A stretch of DNA of 35,160 nt from Mesorhizobium sp. 61-13 (GCA_001897075.1 MKRZ01000182.1:1-35160), one strand, 5' to 3'; shown: positions 1 through 10,271, numbered from the stretch's first letter. The notes: generated by a model from the sequence alone, not told the origin. Numbers and translations: made by a program.

Positions 1-17
1 TTTTTGCAAGCTTTCCA

Positions 18-1313
18 TCACGCAGTCCCCCCAGTGGTCTTAGGCGAGGTTTTCGGCTTGGCCGGGGCCTTGGCTTTCGCCGGCGCCTTGGCAGCGGGCT
101 TCTTGTCCGAAGCCGCCTTCGGTGCCGCCGGTTTCTTGGCCGCTTCCGCCTTGGCCGCTGCGGCAGGGGCCGCCGGTTCCTTGCCGGCAAACGCCGGATG
201 CACGACCTTGCCGCCATCCGTCAAAATCGTTGCCTTGGCCAGTTCGTCGTCGCGGTTGATCTTCAGCGTCTTCGTTTCCTTATCGATCATCGTCTCGAGG
301 AAGGCGAACAGGTTCTTGGCGTAGAGCAGCGAGGCCGATGCCGCGACACGGCCCGGCACATTGAGATGGCCGACGATCTTCACGCCATTGGCGGTGGTCG
401 CGACCTTGCCCGGAACCGCGCCCTCGACATTGCCGCCGCGCTCGACCGCCAGGTCGACGATCACCGAACCCGGCTTCATCGAGGCTACCATCGCAGCCGA
501 CACCAGCTTCGGGGCCGGGCGTCCGGGGATCAGCGCCGTGGTGATGACGATGTCCTGCTTGGCGATGTGCTCGGCGGTCAGTGCCGCCTGCTTGGCCTGG
601 TATTCCTTCGACATTTCCTTGGCGTAGCCGCCGGCCGTTTCTGCAGCCTTGAACTCGTCGTCCTCGACGGCGAGGAACTTTGCGCCGAGCGACTGCACCT
701 GTTCCTTCACGGCGGGGCGAACATCGGTTGCGGTGACGACTGCACCCATGCGGCGCGCCGTGGCAATCGCCTGCAGGCCGGCAACGCCGACACCCATGAT
801 GAAGATCTTGGCCGCCGGCACCGTGCCAGCCGCCGTCATCATCATCGGTAGCGCCCGGTCATATTCGGCCGCGCCGTCGATCACCGCCTGGTAGCCTGCA
901 AGGTTCGCCTGCGAAGACAAAACGTCCATCACCTGCGCACGTGTGATGCGCGGCATGAACTCCATGGCGAAAGCCGTCACGCCCGCCTTGCCAAGTGCTG
1001 CAACCGCCGCCTCATGGCCATAGGGGTCCATGATGGCCAAAACCGCAGCGCCCTGCTTGTAGGATTTGAGCTCGGCTTCGTTCGGGCGGCGCACCTTCAG
1101 CACAACGTCCGCCTTGGCGACATCGCCCGCCTTGCCGATCTTCGCGCCAGCCTTGGCAAACTCGTCGTCGGTGATGCGCGATGCCGTTCCGGCGCCCGCC
1201 TCGACGATCACGTCGAAGCCGTACGCCGCAAGCCGCTTCACCGTATCCGGAGATGCACCGACCCGGGTTTCCGCTGCGTCAACTTCCTTCGGTACGAAAA
1301 CTGCTTGAGACAT
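18..1313 (-). CDS. pntA: Re/Si-specific NAD(P)(+) transhydrogenase subunit alpha, with an Ala/Lys/Pro-rich C-terminal tail
   Basis: 431-aa ORF; MSQAVFVPKEVDAAETRVGASPDTVKRL start; dinucleotide-binding segment IFIMGVGVAGLQAIATARRMGAVVTATDVRPAVKEQVQSLGAKF typical of PntA/alanine dehydrogenase. Confidence 0.93.
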   Translation of the reverse strand: MSQAVFVPKEVDAAETRVGASPDTVKRLAAYGFDVIVEAGAGTASRITDDEFAKAGAKIGKAGDVAKADVVLKVRRPNEAELKSYKQGAAVLAIMDPYGHEAAVAALGKAGVTAFAMEFMPRITRAQVMDVLSSQANLAGYQAVIDGAAEYDRALPMMMTAAGTVPAAKIFIMGVGVAGLQAIATARRMGAVVTATDVRPAVKEQVQSLGAKFLAVEDDEFKAAETAGGYAKEMSKEYQAKQAALTAEHIAKQDIVITTALIPGRPAPKLVSAAMVASMKPGSVIVDLAVERGGNVEGAVPGKVATTANGVKIVGHLNVPGRVAASASLLYAKNLFAFLETMIDKETKTLKINRDDELAKATILTDGGKVVHPAFAGKEPAAPAAAAKAEAAKKPAAPKAASDKKPAAKAPAKAKAPAKPKTSPKTTGGTA

Positions 1314-1476
1314 AACTGCTCTCCATCCGGCAGAGATTCCGCCGGTTCAACCGTGTCGAAACGTTTGCTGGAACATTAGAGCGCCGTGTGCCCAATTAGA
1401 CCCACGAACGAGACAAACACCTTGATTGAGCATCGGTGCAACCCGAAAATCGCGTCGTACTTTTTGGCCAGACACT

Positions 1477-3519
1477 TCACCCGGGCAGGATGATCAGTTG
1501 ACCGAACGCATCAAGATGGAACTTTTGGCCCGTAAGAACTAGCGTCGTTGTTGTCGCCTCTTCGACGAGCGCCGGACCATCGAGATCGACTTCGGGGCTC
1601 AGCTTCGTGCGCTCGTAAACCTTGCAATCGACCCACCCGTTGTCCCCGAGATAGACTTTTCTGTGACCCTTGATCGCGTCGCTTTCTGACCACTTTTCTG
1701 ATCCTAGTCGCGCCACATTGATCACATCGGTCTGTGCTTCAGCATGCAGATGAACTGCCGTAAATTCGACGGCAGAGCCGGGCAGATCAAAAGAAAATGC
1801 CTTTGCGTGCGCTGCATTAAAAGTGTCAAGAAGGTCTGCGATTGAAGCAGAGCGCTTGAAATCAACCGCGACGCTATGCTCTTGGCCCCGGTAACGCATT
1901 TCGACCTTAGGGCTAAATGACAGGCCTTCTTCCGTAGGCAATTCAAAATACCCTACTGCCTCTCGCTCCAGTTCCGTAAGCACCGCATTGATGATCGCTA
2001 TGCCAGCCTCATCGACATCGCCAAAGACGGTACGAAAAACATCGACACGCGGCCGCGCGGCCAGCATTCCCCATGCGGAGAAAACACCAGGATGCGTCGG
2101 GATGATGGTCTTGCGGACCTTCAGCTCCTGACCAAGACGCGCTCCAAGCATCGGTCCGGCGCCGCCCGAAACGATGAGAGCGAGATCACGTGGATCATGT
2201 CCTCGCTGGATTGTAACCAGCTTCAATGCATTGATCATAGTCTCTTCCGCAACGCGCAAAATGGCTTCAGCGGCGGCCTCCACGGTCATCTGCAATGGGA
2301 TTGCAACCAGATTCACTGCCTTCTTGGCAAGATCGGTATCGAGCTTAAGCCTCCCCTCGGCGAAGTTCGAAGGATCCAACACACCGGTCACAAGCTTCGC
2401 GTCCGTAACTGTCGGCAAAACGCCGCCTCGTCCATAACACGCCGGACCTGGCGTCGAGCCCGCGCTTTGCGGCCCAACCCGCAATCGTCCAAAAGTGTCG
2501 ATCCATGCGATCGACCCTCCCCCCGTACCGACCTCTACAATATCGACCACTGGCACCTGAACCGTATAGCCTGGCGAGGTGCGGGTTTTCTCCAGCTTGT
2601 AATCACTGTCGAGCTTGGGTTGACTATCGAGAATCAGGGAACACTTGGCTGTCGTACCACCCACATCGAAATACAGCACGTTGGGTTCACCGACGATCGA
2701 TCCTATGCGGGCAGCACCAGCCACGCCTCCGGATGGGCCCGATTCCACCAGGGTCAGAGGTGCGTCTACAACCTTTTCGAATTTCGCAATGCCACCGTTT
2801 GATTGCATGGCGTAATAAGGCCCTTGAAGCTTCTTCTTTTCAAATGCAACTTCAAGATTGCGAAAATATCGTCTGATGATCGGCTGCACAAATGCATTCA
2901 TCGCAACAGTATTACTCCGTTCATATTCACGCCATTGGCGGGAAATCTCGGAGCTCGTGCAGACCGATACTTCAGGCAAAGCTTCACGAACCAGGGCTGC
3001 ACACCTGCTTTCGTGTGCCGGGTTGACGTAGCTGTGCAGGAAAACGATGCCGACCGCTTCAACCTTCTCAGCCTTCAAGACGTCAATGCAGCGCAGCACA
3101 TCGTTCTCATCCAGTTCTCGAATAACGTTCCCTCGCGCATCAAGACGTTCAGCCACCTCGAGCCGCAGGTGACGTGGTACAAACGGTTCCGGTGAGGAAG
3201 AGCGAAGATTATACAAATCTGGCCGATTGCCACGGCCGATCTCTAGGACATCACGAAAGCCTTCGGTCGTAATAAGCGCCGTGCGAACGCCCTTTCGTTC
3301 AGTAATGGCATTTATGACGGTTGTGCCGCCATGAACGAGAAAACTAACATTCTCGGTAGACAGGCCATGTTCTTCTGACTGAGCGATTGCGTCCAGAACA
3401 CCCACCGACTGATCGTCAGTCGTCGTTAGACTCTTAGCCAGAAACAGCCGACCGCTCCTTTCATCGTAAGCAATCAAGTCTGTGAAGGTTCCACCAACGT
3501 CGGTCGCAAGCCGTATCAT
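1477..3519 (-). CDS. hyuA: Hydantoinase/oxoprolinase family protein, HyuA-type ATPase subunit
   Basis: MIRLATDVGGTFTDLIAYDE start (ASKHA phosphate-binding motif), FLVHGGTTVINAITERKG, YFDVGGTTAKCSLI, VSGGAGPM. Start moved to ATG at 3519 with AGGA upstream; the longer ORF to 3594 overlaps hyuB. Confidence 0.92.
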   Translation of the reverse strand: MIRLATDVGGTFTDLIAYDERSGRLFLAKSLTTTDDQSVGVLDAIAQSEEHGLSTENVSFLVHGGTTVINAITERKGVRTALITTEGFRDVLEIGRGNRPDLYNLRSSSPEPFVPRHLRLEVAERLDARGNVIRELDENDVLRCIDVLKAEKVEAVGIVFLHSYVNPAHESRCAALVREALPEVSVCTSSEISRQWREYERSNTVAMNAFVQPIIRRYFRNLEVAFEKKKLQGPYYAMQSNGGIAKFEKVVDAPLTLVESGPSGGVAGAARIGSIVGEPNVLYFDVGGTTAKCSLILDSQPKLDSDYKLEKTRTSPGYTVQVPVVDIVEVGTGGGSIAWIDTFGRLRVGPQSAGSTPGPACYGRGGVLPTVTDAKLVTGVLDPSNFAEGRLKLDTDLAKKAVNLVAIPLQMTVEAAAEAILRVAEETMINALKLVTIQRGHDPRDLALIVSGGAGPMLGARLGQELKVRKTIIPTHPGVFSAWGMLAARPRVDVFRTVFGDVDEAGIAIINAVLTELEREAVGYFELPTEEGLSFSPKVEMRYRGQEHSVAVDFKRSASIADLLDTFNAAHAKAFSFDLPGSAVEFTAVHLHAEAQTDVINVARLGSEKWSESDAIKGHRKVYLGDNGWVDCKVYERTKLSPEVDLDGPALVEEATTTTLVLTGQKFHLDAFGQLIILPG

Positions 3520-3541
3520 CTGAGAATTCCTGTGTTGATTT

Positions 3542-5269
3542 TCAGTTCGCGCGCGCGGTCGAGAAGTGCGGATAGAGCTTTTGTGCTTTTTCAAGCGTGA
3601 TCAGGCCATTGCACACATCGCTTGCAATGGCGTCGACGCTGCGCTCTGAAGGAGCCCCCCACCCGCCACCGCCACCAGTTACGATTCGAACAACATCCCC
3701 CCGTCGCACGGCACGGGTAGGCGAGCGACCCAAACGTTCGGTGAGACCACCCTTGTCCAGAACCTCAAGATAATTCACGGAACCAGGCTGTCCGTCTTCC
3801 ATCGGCCACGGCGGCGTGTCGGTACGCCCGAAGCCGCAATAGATTTCGGCATCGTCCGTACAGATCTCATATTCACGCACCAATCCGTAGCCACCCCGAT
3901 ATCGGCCGGCTCCAACGCCGCCGTCGGTATTGAGTGCGTATCGGCGGACAAGCAGCGGAAACTTCGCTTCAAGCAGTTCAATCGAATAGTTGTAGGTGTC
4001 GCCATCAGTCAAAGCGATGAGGCCGCTGGCACCATCCCTGTCGTTACAACCTCCCCAACCTCCATGCTCAGGTTCGATATGGACGAATAGATCTCCAGAG
4101 GCATCGCGTCCGGAAATATAGGTGACGCACAAACTGGTATAGGAGCCGGCCGAAAAATGGTCGGGCACAATGGGAGCTAGCGCTTTCCAAACAAGTTCGG
4201 AAGCATGCACGGATCCTTCATAGTACCAGCCGGTTGGCGACGGCATTTCGGCGGTGAAAATGGTCCCGGCCGGAGCAATGACTTTTAGCGGGCGAAACCA
4301 GCCCTCATTAGATGGCTCGTGCGGAGAGACGAGCGCCTTGAAAATTGTTTTTACCGCTGAGTTAAGCGCACCTCTGGCGCAATTTATCGGGCCGGCAGCG
4401 GCAGTCGGACAACCTGTAAAGTCAACTTCCAGCTCGTCGCCATGAATGCGAACCGTAACCTGAACCTTGATCGGATCGCCACCGACACCATCATCGTCGA
4501 TCACGTCCACGGCATTGTACACACCGTCAGGTAGCGCAGCTACGACAGCACGCGCCTGCCGCTCACTTTCGTCCAGAAGCGTCCGAAACGTCAATTCCAG
4601 CGTTTCGGCGCCGTAACGAGAGATAATTTCTGATACTCGCCGGTCTGCGATCCTTACAGTTGCAAGTTGAGCGTTGAAATCTCCGATGGCCATCTCGGGA
4701 AGGCGTACGTTTCCGCGGATGATCTTCAAGATGTCTTCGATGACAACGTCGTCACGTGCGATGCGAATGCAGGGCAAACGCAGCCCTTCCTGGAACACGG
4801 AATTCGCATTGGGCGGCAGGCTGCCGGGGATCGCGCCGCCAACATCCAGCCAATGCGCAATATTGATCGCGAAGGCGATAATGCGGCTACCACTAAAAAT
4901 CGGCCTCACGATTGCAAAATCGCAGGCGTGCGTGCCGCCGCTGAATGGATCGTTCGTGACGATAACGTCACCAGGGGCGAGCGTGTCGCCAAAAGCATCG
5001 ATAACGCTTTTGACCTGGACCCCAAAAGTGCCGGTAAAAAGCGTAATCCCGTTCGTCTGGGCGATAAGGTCGCCATCCTTGTTGCAGATACCGCAGGCGA
5101 AATCGAGAACCTCGTAAATGACAGGACTCATGCTGGTCCGGGTCATGACAATCGCCATCTCGTCTACGATGGCCAGCAATTTTCCATTCAATATCTCATG
5201 TGTAACAGGGTCGAAGTCCGGCAATTCACCTGAGATTGTTGGAAAATGAATCGAACTTCTCTCGTCCAT
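3542..5269 (-). CDS. hyuB: Hydantoinase B/oxoprolinase family protein, HyuB-type subunit
   Basis: DPVTHEILNGKLLAIVDEMAIVMTRTSMSPVIYEVLDFACGICNKDGDLIAQ and VTNDPFSGGTHACDF are hallmark HyuB segments; 22 bp upstream of hyuA on the same strand. Confidence 0.92.
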   Translation of the reverse strand: MDERSSIHFPTISGELPDFDPVTHEILNGKLLAIVDEMAIVMTRTSMSPVIYEVLDFACGICNKDGDLIAQTNGITLFTGTFGVQVKSVIDAFGDTLAPGDVIVTNDPFSGGTHACDFAIVRPIFSGSRIIAFAINIAHWLDVGGAIPGSLPPNANSVFQEGLRLPCIRIARDDVVIEDILKIIRGNVRLPEMAIGDFNAQLATVRIADRRVSEIISRYGAETLELTFRTLLDESERQARAVVAALPDGVYNAVDVIDDDGVGGDPIKVQVTVRIHGDELEVDFTGCPTAAAGPINCARGALNSAVKTIFKALVSPHEPSNEGWFRPLKVIAPAGTIFTAEMPSPTGWYYEGSVHASELVWKALAPIVPDHFSAGSYTSLCVTYISGRDASGDLFVHIEPEHGGWGGCNDRDGASGLIALTDGDTYNYSIELLEAKFPLLVRRYALNTDGGVGAGRYRGGYGLVREYEICTDDAEIYCGFGRTDTPPWPMEDGQPGSVNYLEVLDKGGLTERLGRSPTRAVRRGDVVRIVTGGGGGWGAPSERSVDAIASDVCNGLITLEKAQKLYPHFSTARAN

Positions 5270-5574
5270 ATTCGCGGCACTCCGGTAACGCTTCTGCCAG
5301 GCAAAAGCTCAAGCAATTGTTGATTGCGGAGGTTATGGATCGCCGAAACCTAATGCTAATGCCCAGTGACGATTGACCAATCCCTGCAGCTATTGAATTG
5401 CCGTTGTTTTTGCAGCTGGGGTTGATTCATGCGCAAGAAGCGCGATCGCCGACGTTGCCAATGGATCAAATTAATCGCACGAGAGCATTACTGATCGAGA
5501 TTTTTGCATTGATCTGATTTTAGGTTCAAGCCTAGCCTCACAATCACAATGAGAGCCAGCAGCGGGCAGAACTG
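5270..5574. promoter_or_regulatory. Divergent promoter region between hyuBA and the Mo-hydroxylase/F420 operon
   Basis: ~305-bp, AT-richer non-coding gap between two divergent operons, with short repeats (gcaattgttgattgc; two copies of tgcagct). Function is inferred from layout. Confidence 0.6.
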
Positions 5575-6456
5575 ATGGACTTTGTTTCGGCCAGGACCAA
5601 GCATGAAGCGCTCGATTGCTTGGACAAGAAAGGGGACGAAACCTGCGTCATCGCCGGCGGCACTGACGTTATGGTGCAAATCGGCCTGAAGCAGTTGTCA
5701 CCAGCTGTTCTGCTGCACGTGGAGAGACTGTCGGAACTCACCCAACTGAGCGAGGCTGAAACAATCCGCATCGGTAGCCTTGTTACGCAACGCTCCCTGG
5801 CTGAAAGCGGGCTCGTTTCACAAAAACTCCCCTCGCTAAGGAGCGCTGCCTCGCTCTCTGGCGGCTGGCAAACACAGTCGGTAGGTACGATAGGAGGCAA
5901 CGTCTGCAACGCCTCGCCGGCCGCCGACCTCATTCCAGTGCTCCTCGCTCACGATGCAACCGTTACGCTGGAAAGCAAAGCACGCGGTGAACGTCGTCTG
6001 CCAATCGGGCAGTTTGTTCTCGGACGAAGAAAGATAGCTCGCGAAAAAGACGAGTTGCTGACCTCGTTCGAACTGCCCCGGCCAGCACCACATAGCGGCT
6101 GCGCATTTGCCAAGGTGGGGCGGCGCTCAGCCATGGAGATCTCTGTTATCAACATGGCCGTTCGCATGCTGCTGAAATCCGATGGGACGGTTTCAGACGC
6201 CGCCATTGCGGTAGGTTCGGCCGGCCCGGTCGCATTTCGCGCGGTAGAGGCCGAAAACTTGATTAAGGGCGAGCACCTGGACGACGATCTGATTGCGGAG
6301 GCCGCCCAACGCCTGCTGGACAGGGCAACTCCCATTGATGACGTGCGAGGGAGCCAAACGTACCGACGCAATGTATTGCCGCGCATATTCGAACGCTGCT
6401 TGAGGCAGGCAGCCGAACTGGCGTCCAGAACCGTGGGGACTGAACGTGCGCATTGA
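5575..6456 (+). CDS. FAD-binding (medium) subunit of a xanthine dehydrogenase/CO dehydrogenase-family Mo hydroxylase
   Basis: VIAGGTDVMVQIGLKQ and TIGGNVCNASPAADLIPVLLAHDATVTLES match FAD-binding PCMH-type medium-subunit motifs. Confidence 0.92.
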   Translation: MDFVSARTKHEALDCLDKKGDETCVIAGGTDVMVQIGLKQLSPAVLLHVERLSELTQLSEAETIRIGSLVTQRSLAESGLVSQKLPSLRSAASLSGGWQTQSVGTIGGNVCNASPAADLIPVLLAHDATVTLESKARGERRLPIGQFVLGRRKIAREKDELLTSFELPRPAPHSGCAFAKVGRRSAMEISVINMAVRMLLKSDGTVSDAAIAVGSAGPVAFRAVEAENLIKGEHLDDDLIAEAAQRLLDRATPIDDVRGSQTYRRNVLPRIFERCLRQAAELASRTVGTERAH

Positions 6457-6913
6457 AGCAACAATCAACGATAGAATCGAAACCTTCGACGTTGCGGGCG
6501 ACACGACCTTGATGGACGCCCTGCGAAACAATCTGCATCTAACCGGCACCAAAGAGGGCTGCCGCGAAGGTGAATGCGGGGCATGCACCGTGCTGGTCGA
6601 AGGCAAAATGGTGGATTCCTGCATCTATCCCGCCGCCGCTGTAGACCGCCGACGCGTCGAAACCATCGAAGGAATGAATGACGAACTCTCTTTGCAGATA
6701 AAGGCGGCTATGGTCGAACATGGCGGTGTCCAATGCGGATATTGCACGCCCGGATTTGTAGTCGCACTTTCATCTCTTCTACGTCGCCAGCCTGACGCTG
6801 ACGAAGTACTGATCCGGGAAGCTTTAGCTGGGAACTTGTGCCGATGCACAGGGTACGCTCAGATCATCGACGCCGCCTTGGCCGTCGTTCAGGCAAATGG
6901 TGAACGCGGATGA
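6446..6913 (+). CDS. (2Fe-2S)-binding small subunit of the Mo hydroxylase
   Basis: GCREGECGACTVLVEGKMVDSC (plant-type 2Fe-2S) and QCGYCTPGFVVAL...GNLCRCTGYAQII (second cluster). Overlaps the neighbouring ORFs. Confidence 0.95.
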   Translation: MRIEATINDRIETFDVAGDTTLMDALRNNLHLTGTKEGCREGECGACTVLVEGKMVDSCIYPAAAVDRRRVETIEGMNDELSLQIKAAMVEHGGVQCGYCTPGFVVALSSLLRRQPDADEVLIREALAGNLCRCTGYAQIIDAALAVVQANGERG

Positions 6914-9225
6914 GCGTGATCGGATTTCCGATGTCCCGGCCGGACGCAGCCGCCAAGGTAAGCGGCGAGACAATTTTTGCGTTCGACTATGAAGAACCTG
7001 GCACACTCGCGGGAAAGATTCTTCGTTCCACCATTGCGGCGGGCCGCATCGTCCGCGTCGATGCCTCGAAAGCGCGGGGCATGCCGGGCGTTAGAGCGGT
7101 TATCACTGCCGCCGACGTCCCATCCGTGTTGGGCGGCTGGATCATTCGCGACACGCCTATGTTCGCCAAAAGCGTGGTTCGTTATGTCGGTGAGCCAATC
7201 GCCGCCGTAGCGGCAGACTCCAAGGATGCGGCCCTTCGCGCCCTTGATGCAATAATCGTGGAAATCGAGGCCACCAAATCGGCTTGCACCATCGATGACG
7301 CGATCGCCGACGGGGCGCCGCTTCTCCATCCCGATCTCAAAACTTATCGAATGGCATCGGGCGGGGAAGGCGGCGATTATCCGCGCTATGGCAACATTGC
7401 CGCCGAGACCGCCTCGGTCGGCACAGACGAGGGCGTCGAAAAGGAATTTGCGCGCGCCGCTCGTATTGTCGAAGACGTCTATCGGACGCAGCGCCAATAC
7501 CAAGCCTATATCGAGCCCCGCAACGCCGTTGGCATATTCCGTGGCGGGCGTTACGTCACACACACCGGCACGCAATGGCCAGCCAATGTACGCGCGCGTA
7601 TCAGCCAATTCCTGGATGTCCCGCTTTCCAAGGTGAGGGTCATCGGGCACCCTTATGGCGGCGGCTTCGGGGGCAAGCTGGACTATGCGCTGGAGCCTTA
7701 TGCCATTGCTTTGTCACGGGCCTGCGGCGGTCGGCCGGTCAAAATACAAAACACAAGGCATGAGGATATGCTTACCGCGCCTTGCCGGGAAGCGACCTTA
7801 ATCAAGTTCCGGTCAGCGCTGGATGCTGAAGGCAACATCCTGGCGCGTGACGTCGAATGTTACATGGACAATGGCGCGTACACCGGCGAGATGTCGTTCC
7901 TGGCAAGCTTCCCGTTCCATTTCGCCGCGATCAATTACCGGGTTGGCAAGCTGAGGGCCGTTGGTCGGTTGGTCTACACCAACGCCGCGCCAACCGCCGC
8001 CATGCGCGGCGTCACCGGCGTGCCAATGTACTTCGCGCTCGAAAACCACATGGATCACATCGCTGCGGAACTGAACGTAGACCGTCGTGAATACAGGCTA
8101 CGGCATCTATTCCAGTCTGGCGACAGAATGTCCAACGGCCAGGTCCTGGAAGACGCCGATATACTGCGCCAGCAGTTCGATGCGATTGAGTCGATTGTTC
8201 CATGGCAAGAAGCACAGAAAAACAAGAAGCCCATGAGGGGCATCGCCATTTCGCCAGCGATATGGCCGACCAATCCCTTGCCTAGCTCCGCAACTGTCAA
8301 GTTGCAGGAAGATGGCTCCGTGGTCGTCGTTACCGGTGCCAACGACAATGGTAGCGGTGCCGTCGAAACGGGCATCCGTCAAATCGTTGCTGAAGAACTC
8401 GGCGTTCACCCAGACAACATAGTGATGACAGATCCGGATACCGATACTTCCGGATTCGATGGTGGCTCACAAGGGCAGCGGACGACAATCGTTGCCGGGG
8501 GGGCCGCCCTTGCTGCGGCGCGCGAACTCAAATCAAAAATACTGGCCCTAGCCGCGAGTATGCTGCAAACCACACCTGACAAGATCGAACTGGCGAACGG
8601 CCAAGCTAGACTGAAAGAACGAAACGACGTTTTCGTTTCGATTTCAGAGCTCGGAGTACACGCCACATTCTCCAACGGTTCACTGCAAGGTACCGGCGGC
8701 AGTTCCATCAAGCCGGTGCCTCACGACGCCGGGTGTGCCAGCGGGATGCTTGCACCTCTCTTCAACTCGCCTACCTACCATGTCCATTTCGCCGAAGTTG
8801 AGGTCGATCCGGCTACTGGAAACGTCAAGGTGCTACGCTATATCGTCGCTCAGGAAGTCGGCCGCGCCATCAATCCGAAAAGCATTGCGGGACAAATTCA
8901 GGGGGGCGTGACGCAGGGGATCGGCTACGCACTCTACGAGAGCCTGCGGATTTCGCCCAAAGATGGAACGCCCCTTGAGAAAGGGCTCGAATCCTATCGC
9001 CTGCCCCTATCGGTCGATATCCCGAGGATCGAGGTCCTCCTGACGGAGAATCACAACGCTAACGGCCCCTTCGGAGCCAAGGGCGTCGCCGAGGCGCCAA
9101 TCCTGCTTCCAGCCGCCGTCATAGCATCGGCCATCAGCGATGCGATCGGAAAGCCGTTCTCGAAGGCACCTATCACACCAGAAGATGTGCTTGCTGCACT
9201 CTTGGAAAAACCACCAACAAGCTGA
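6910..9225 (+). CDS. Molybdopterin-binding large subunit of a xanthine dehydrogenase-family protein
   Basis: VGEPIAAVAADS, GHPYGGGFGGKLDYALEPYAIAL, C-terminal GPFGAKGVAEAPILLPAAVIASAISDAIG with the catalytic-Glu segment. No AYXCSFR loop of true CO dehydrogenase; AAMRGVTGVPMYFALE in that region is of the general XDH type. Confidence 0.93.
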   Translation: MSVIGFPMSRPDAAAKVSGETIFAFDYEEPGTLAGKILRSTIAAGRIVRVDASKARGMPGVRAVITAADVPSVLGGWIIRDTPMFAKSVVRYVGEPIAAVAADSKDAALRALDAIIVEIEATKSACTIDDAIADGAPLLHPDLKTYRMASGGEGGDYPRYGNIAAETASVGTDEGVEKEFARAARIVEDVYRTQRQYQAYIEPRNAVGIFRGGRYVTHTGTQWPANVRARISQFLDVPLSKVRVIGHPYGGGFGGKLDYALEPYAIALSRACGGRPVKIQNTRHEDMLTAPCREATLIKFRSALDAEGNILARDVECYMDNGAYTGEMSFLASFPFHFAAINYRVGKLRAVGRLVYTNAAPTAAMRGVTGVPMYFALENHMDHIAAELNVDRREYRLRHLFQSGDRMSNGQVLEDADILRQQFDAIESIVPWQEAQKNKKPMRGIAISPAIWPTNPLPSSATVKLQEDGSVVVVTGANDNGSGAVETGIRQIVAEELGVHPDNIVMTDPDTDTSGFDGGSQGQRTTIVAGGAALAAARELKSKILALAASMLQTTPDKIELANGQARLKERNDVFVSISELGVHATFSNGSLQGTGGSSIKPVPHDAGCASGMLAPLFNSPTYHVHFAEVEVDPATGNVKVLRYIVAQEVGRAINPKSIAGQIQGGVTQGIGYALYESLRISPKDGTPLEKGLESYRLPLSVDIPRIEVLLTENHNANGPFGAKGVAEAPILLPAAVIASAISDAIGKPFSKAPITPEDVLAALLEKPPTS

Positions 9226-9240
9226 AAGACACGAGGGAAC

Positions 9241-10239
9241 ATGTCCATGACCGATCAAGACCGCTCCGTCGGCGTATTTATCCTCGGCGACTTGCCGCCT
9301 CAGGATATCGCGTCAGTTAGCAGGCAAATCGAAAAGAATAAATTCGATGAGATCTGGATTGCAGAAGACTGCTTCATGATCTCCGGCTTTGCCAGTGCTG
9401 CCATCGCCCTGCAAGCGACGGAATCCATTAAGGTCGGTATAGGCGCGGTATCAAACAGGGTGCGTCATCCCGCTATCGCAGCCATGGAAACCACTACGCT
9501 TTCAGGCGCATTTCCCGGCCGTTTCAGCAGGCTCGGCGTTGCCCACGGCGTCCCATCCTGGATGAAGCAGATCGGCCTGTTTCCGAAATCGGTCCTCGGT
9601 GCGCTTCGCGAATCCGTTACCGCGATCCGTCGGCTCGCCAAGGGAGAAACGCTGTCAGAGCAGGGCGAATATTACAGTTTCGAGGACGTCAAGCTTCTCC
9701 ACCCTGCTCCGCAGGTCAAGGTCCTCACCGCTGTCGTTGGGCCAAAATCCGTCGACCTCAGCGCTGAAATTGCCGACGGCATGCTTATCTCGGTCCTGGC
9801 AGGTCCGAAATATGTGCGCGCCATCCGCGACCAGATTACCGAGACTCGGCGGGCAAAGGGACTTTCGGACGAGTTCGAGTTGGTCACCTACGTGCTGGCA
9901 TGCGTCGGAAACAATCGCGAGGCAGCGCGGAAAAAGGTGCGGGACGCCACTGCCTTCTATCTCGAGGCGATGGGCCCGACGATGATGACGGGCGTCTATG
10001 GCGCCAACGAGCAGGTTGAGAAACTACTGGCCGAGCACGCTGGGCAGGAGCTTGCGAAATCAATACCCGAAGATTGGCTGGACTGGATTGCGATCGCAGG
10101 AGAACCTGCTGATGCAGTCAAAAGCATCAAGGCATTCTTTGAAAGTGGTGCGACGTCGGTTGTGCTTTGCATAGTTCCCTCCGACGAACTCCCCCAACAA
10201 CTTGATCTCATCGGGAGCGAAGTACTCCCCAACCTCTGA
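9241..10239 (+). CDS. LLM-class, probably F420-dependent oxidoreductase (methylene-H4MPT reductase-like)
   Basis: SVGVFILGDLPPQDIASVSRQIEKNKFDEIWIAED, IKVGIGAVSNRVRHPAIAAMETTTLSGAFPGRFSRLGVAHG, DGMLIS...; luciferase-like TIM-barrel pattern. Co-operonic with F420 biosynthesis genes. Confidence 0.88.
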   Translation: MSMTDQDRSVGVFILGDLPPQDIASVSRQIEKNKFDEIWIAEDCFMISGFASAAIALQATESIKVGIGAVSNRVRHPAIAAMETTTLSGAFPGRFSRLGVAHGVPSWMKQIGLFPKSVLGALRESVTAIRRLAKGETLSEQGEYYSFEDVKLLHPAPQVKVLTAVVGPKSVDLSAEIADGMLISVLAGPKYVRAIRDQITETRRAKGLSDEFELVTYVLACVGNNREAARKKVRDATAFYLEAMGPTMMTGVYGANEQVEKLLAEHAGQELAKSIPEDWLDWIAIAGEPADAVKSIKAFFESGATSVVLCIVPSDELPQQLDLIGSEVLPNL

Positions 10240-10271
10240 AATTGCACACCAAAGCTCCGGAGAAATCCGAC

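Noticed and set aside
198-851. 217-aa plus-strand ORF antisense to pntA
   Set aside because: His/Arg-rich shadow ORF typical of high-GC antisense frames.
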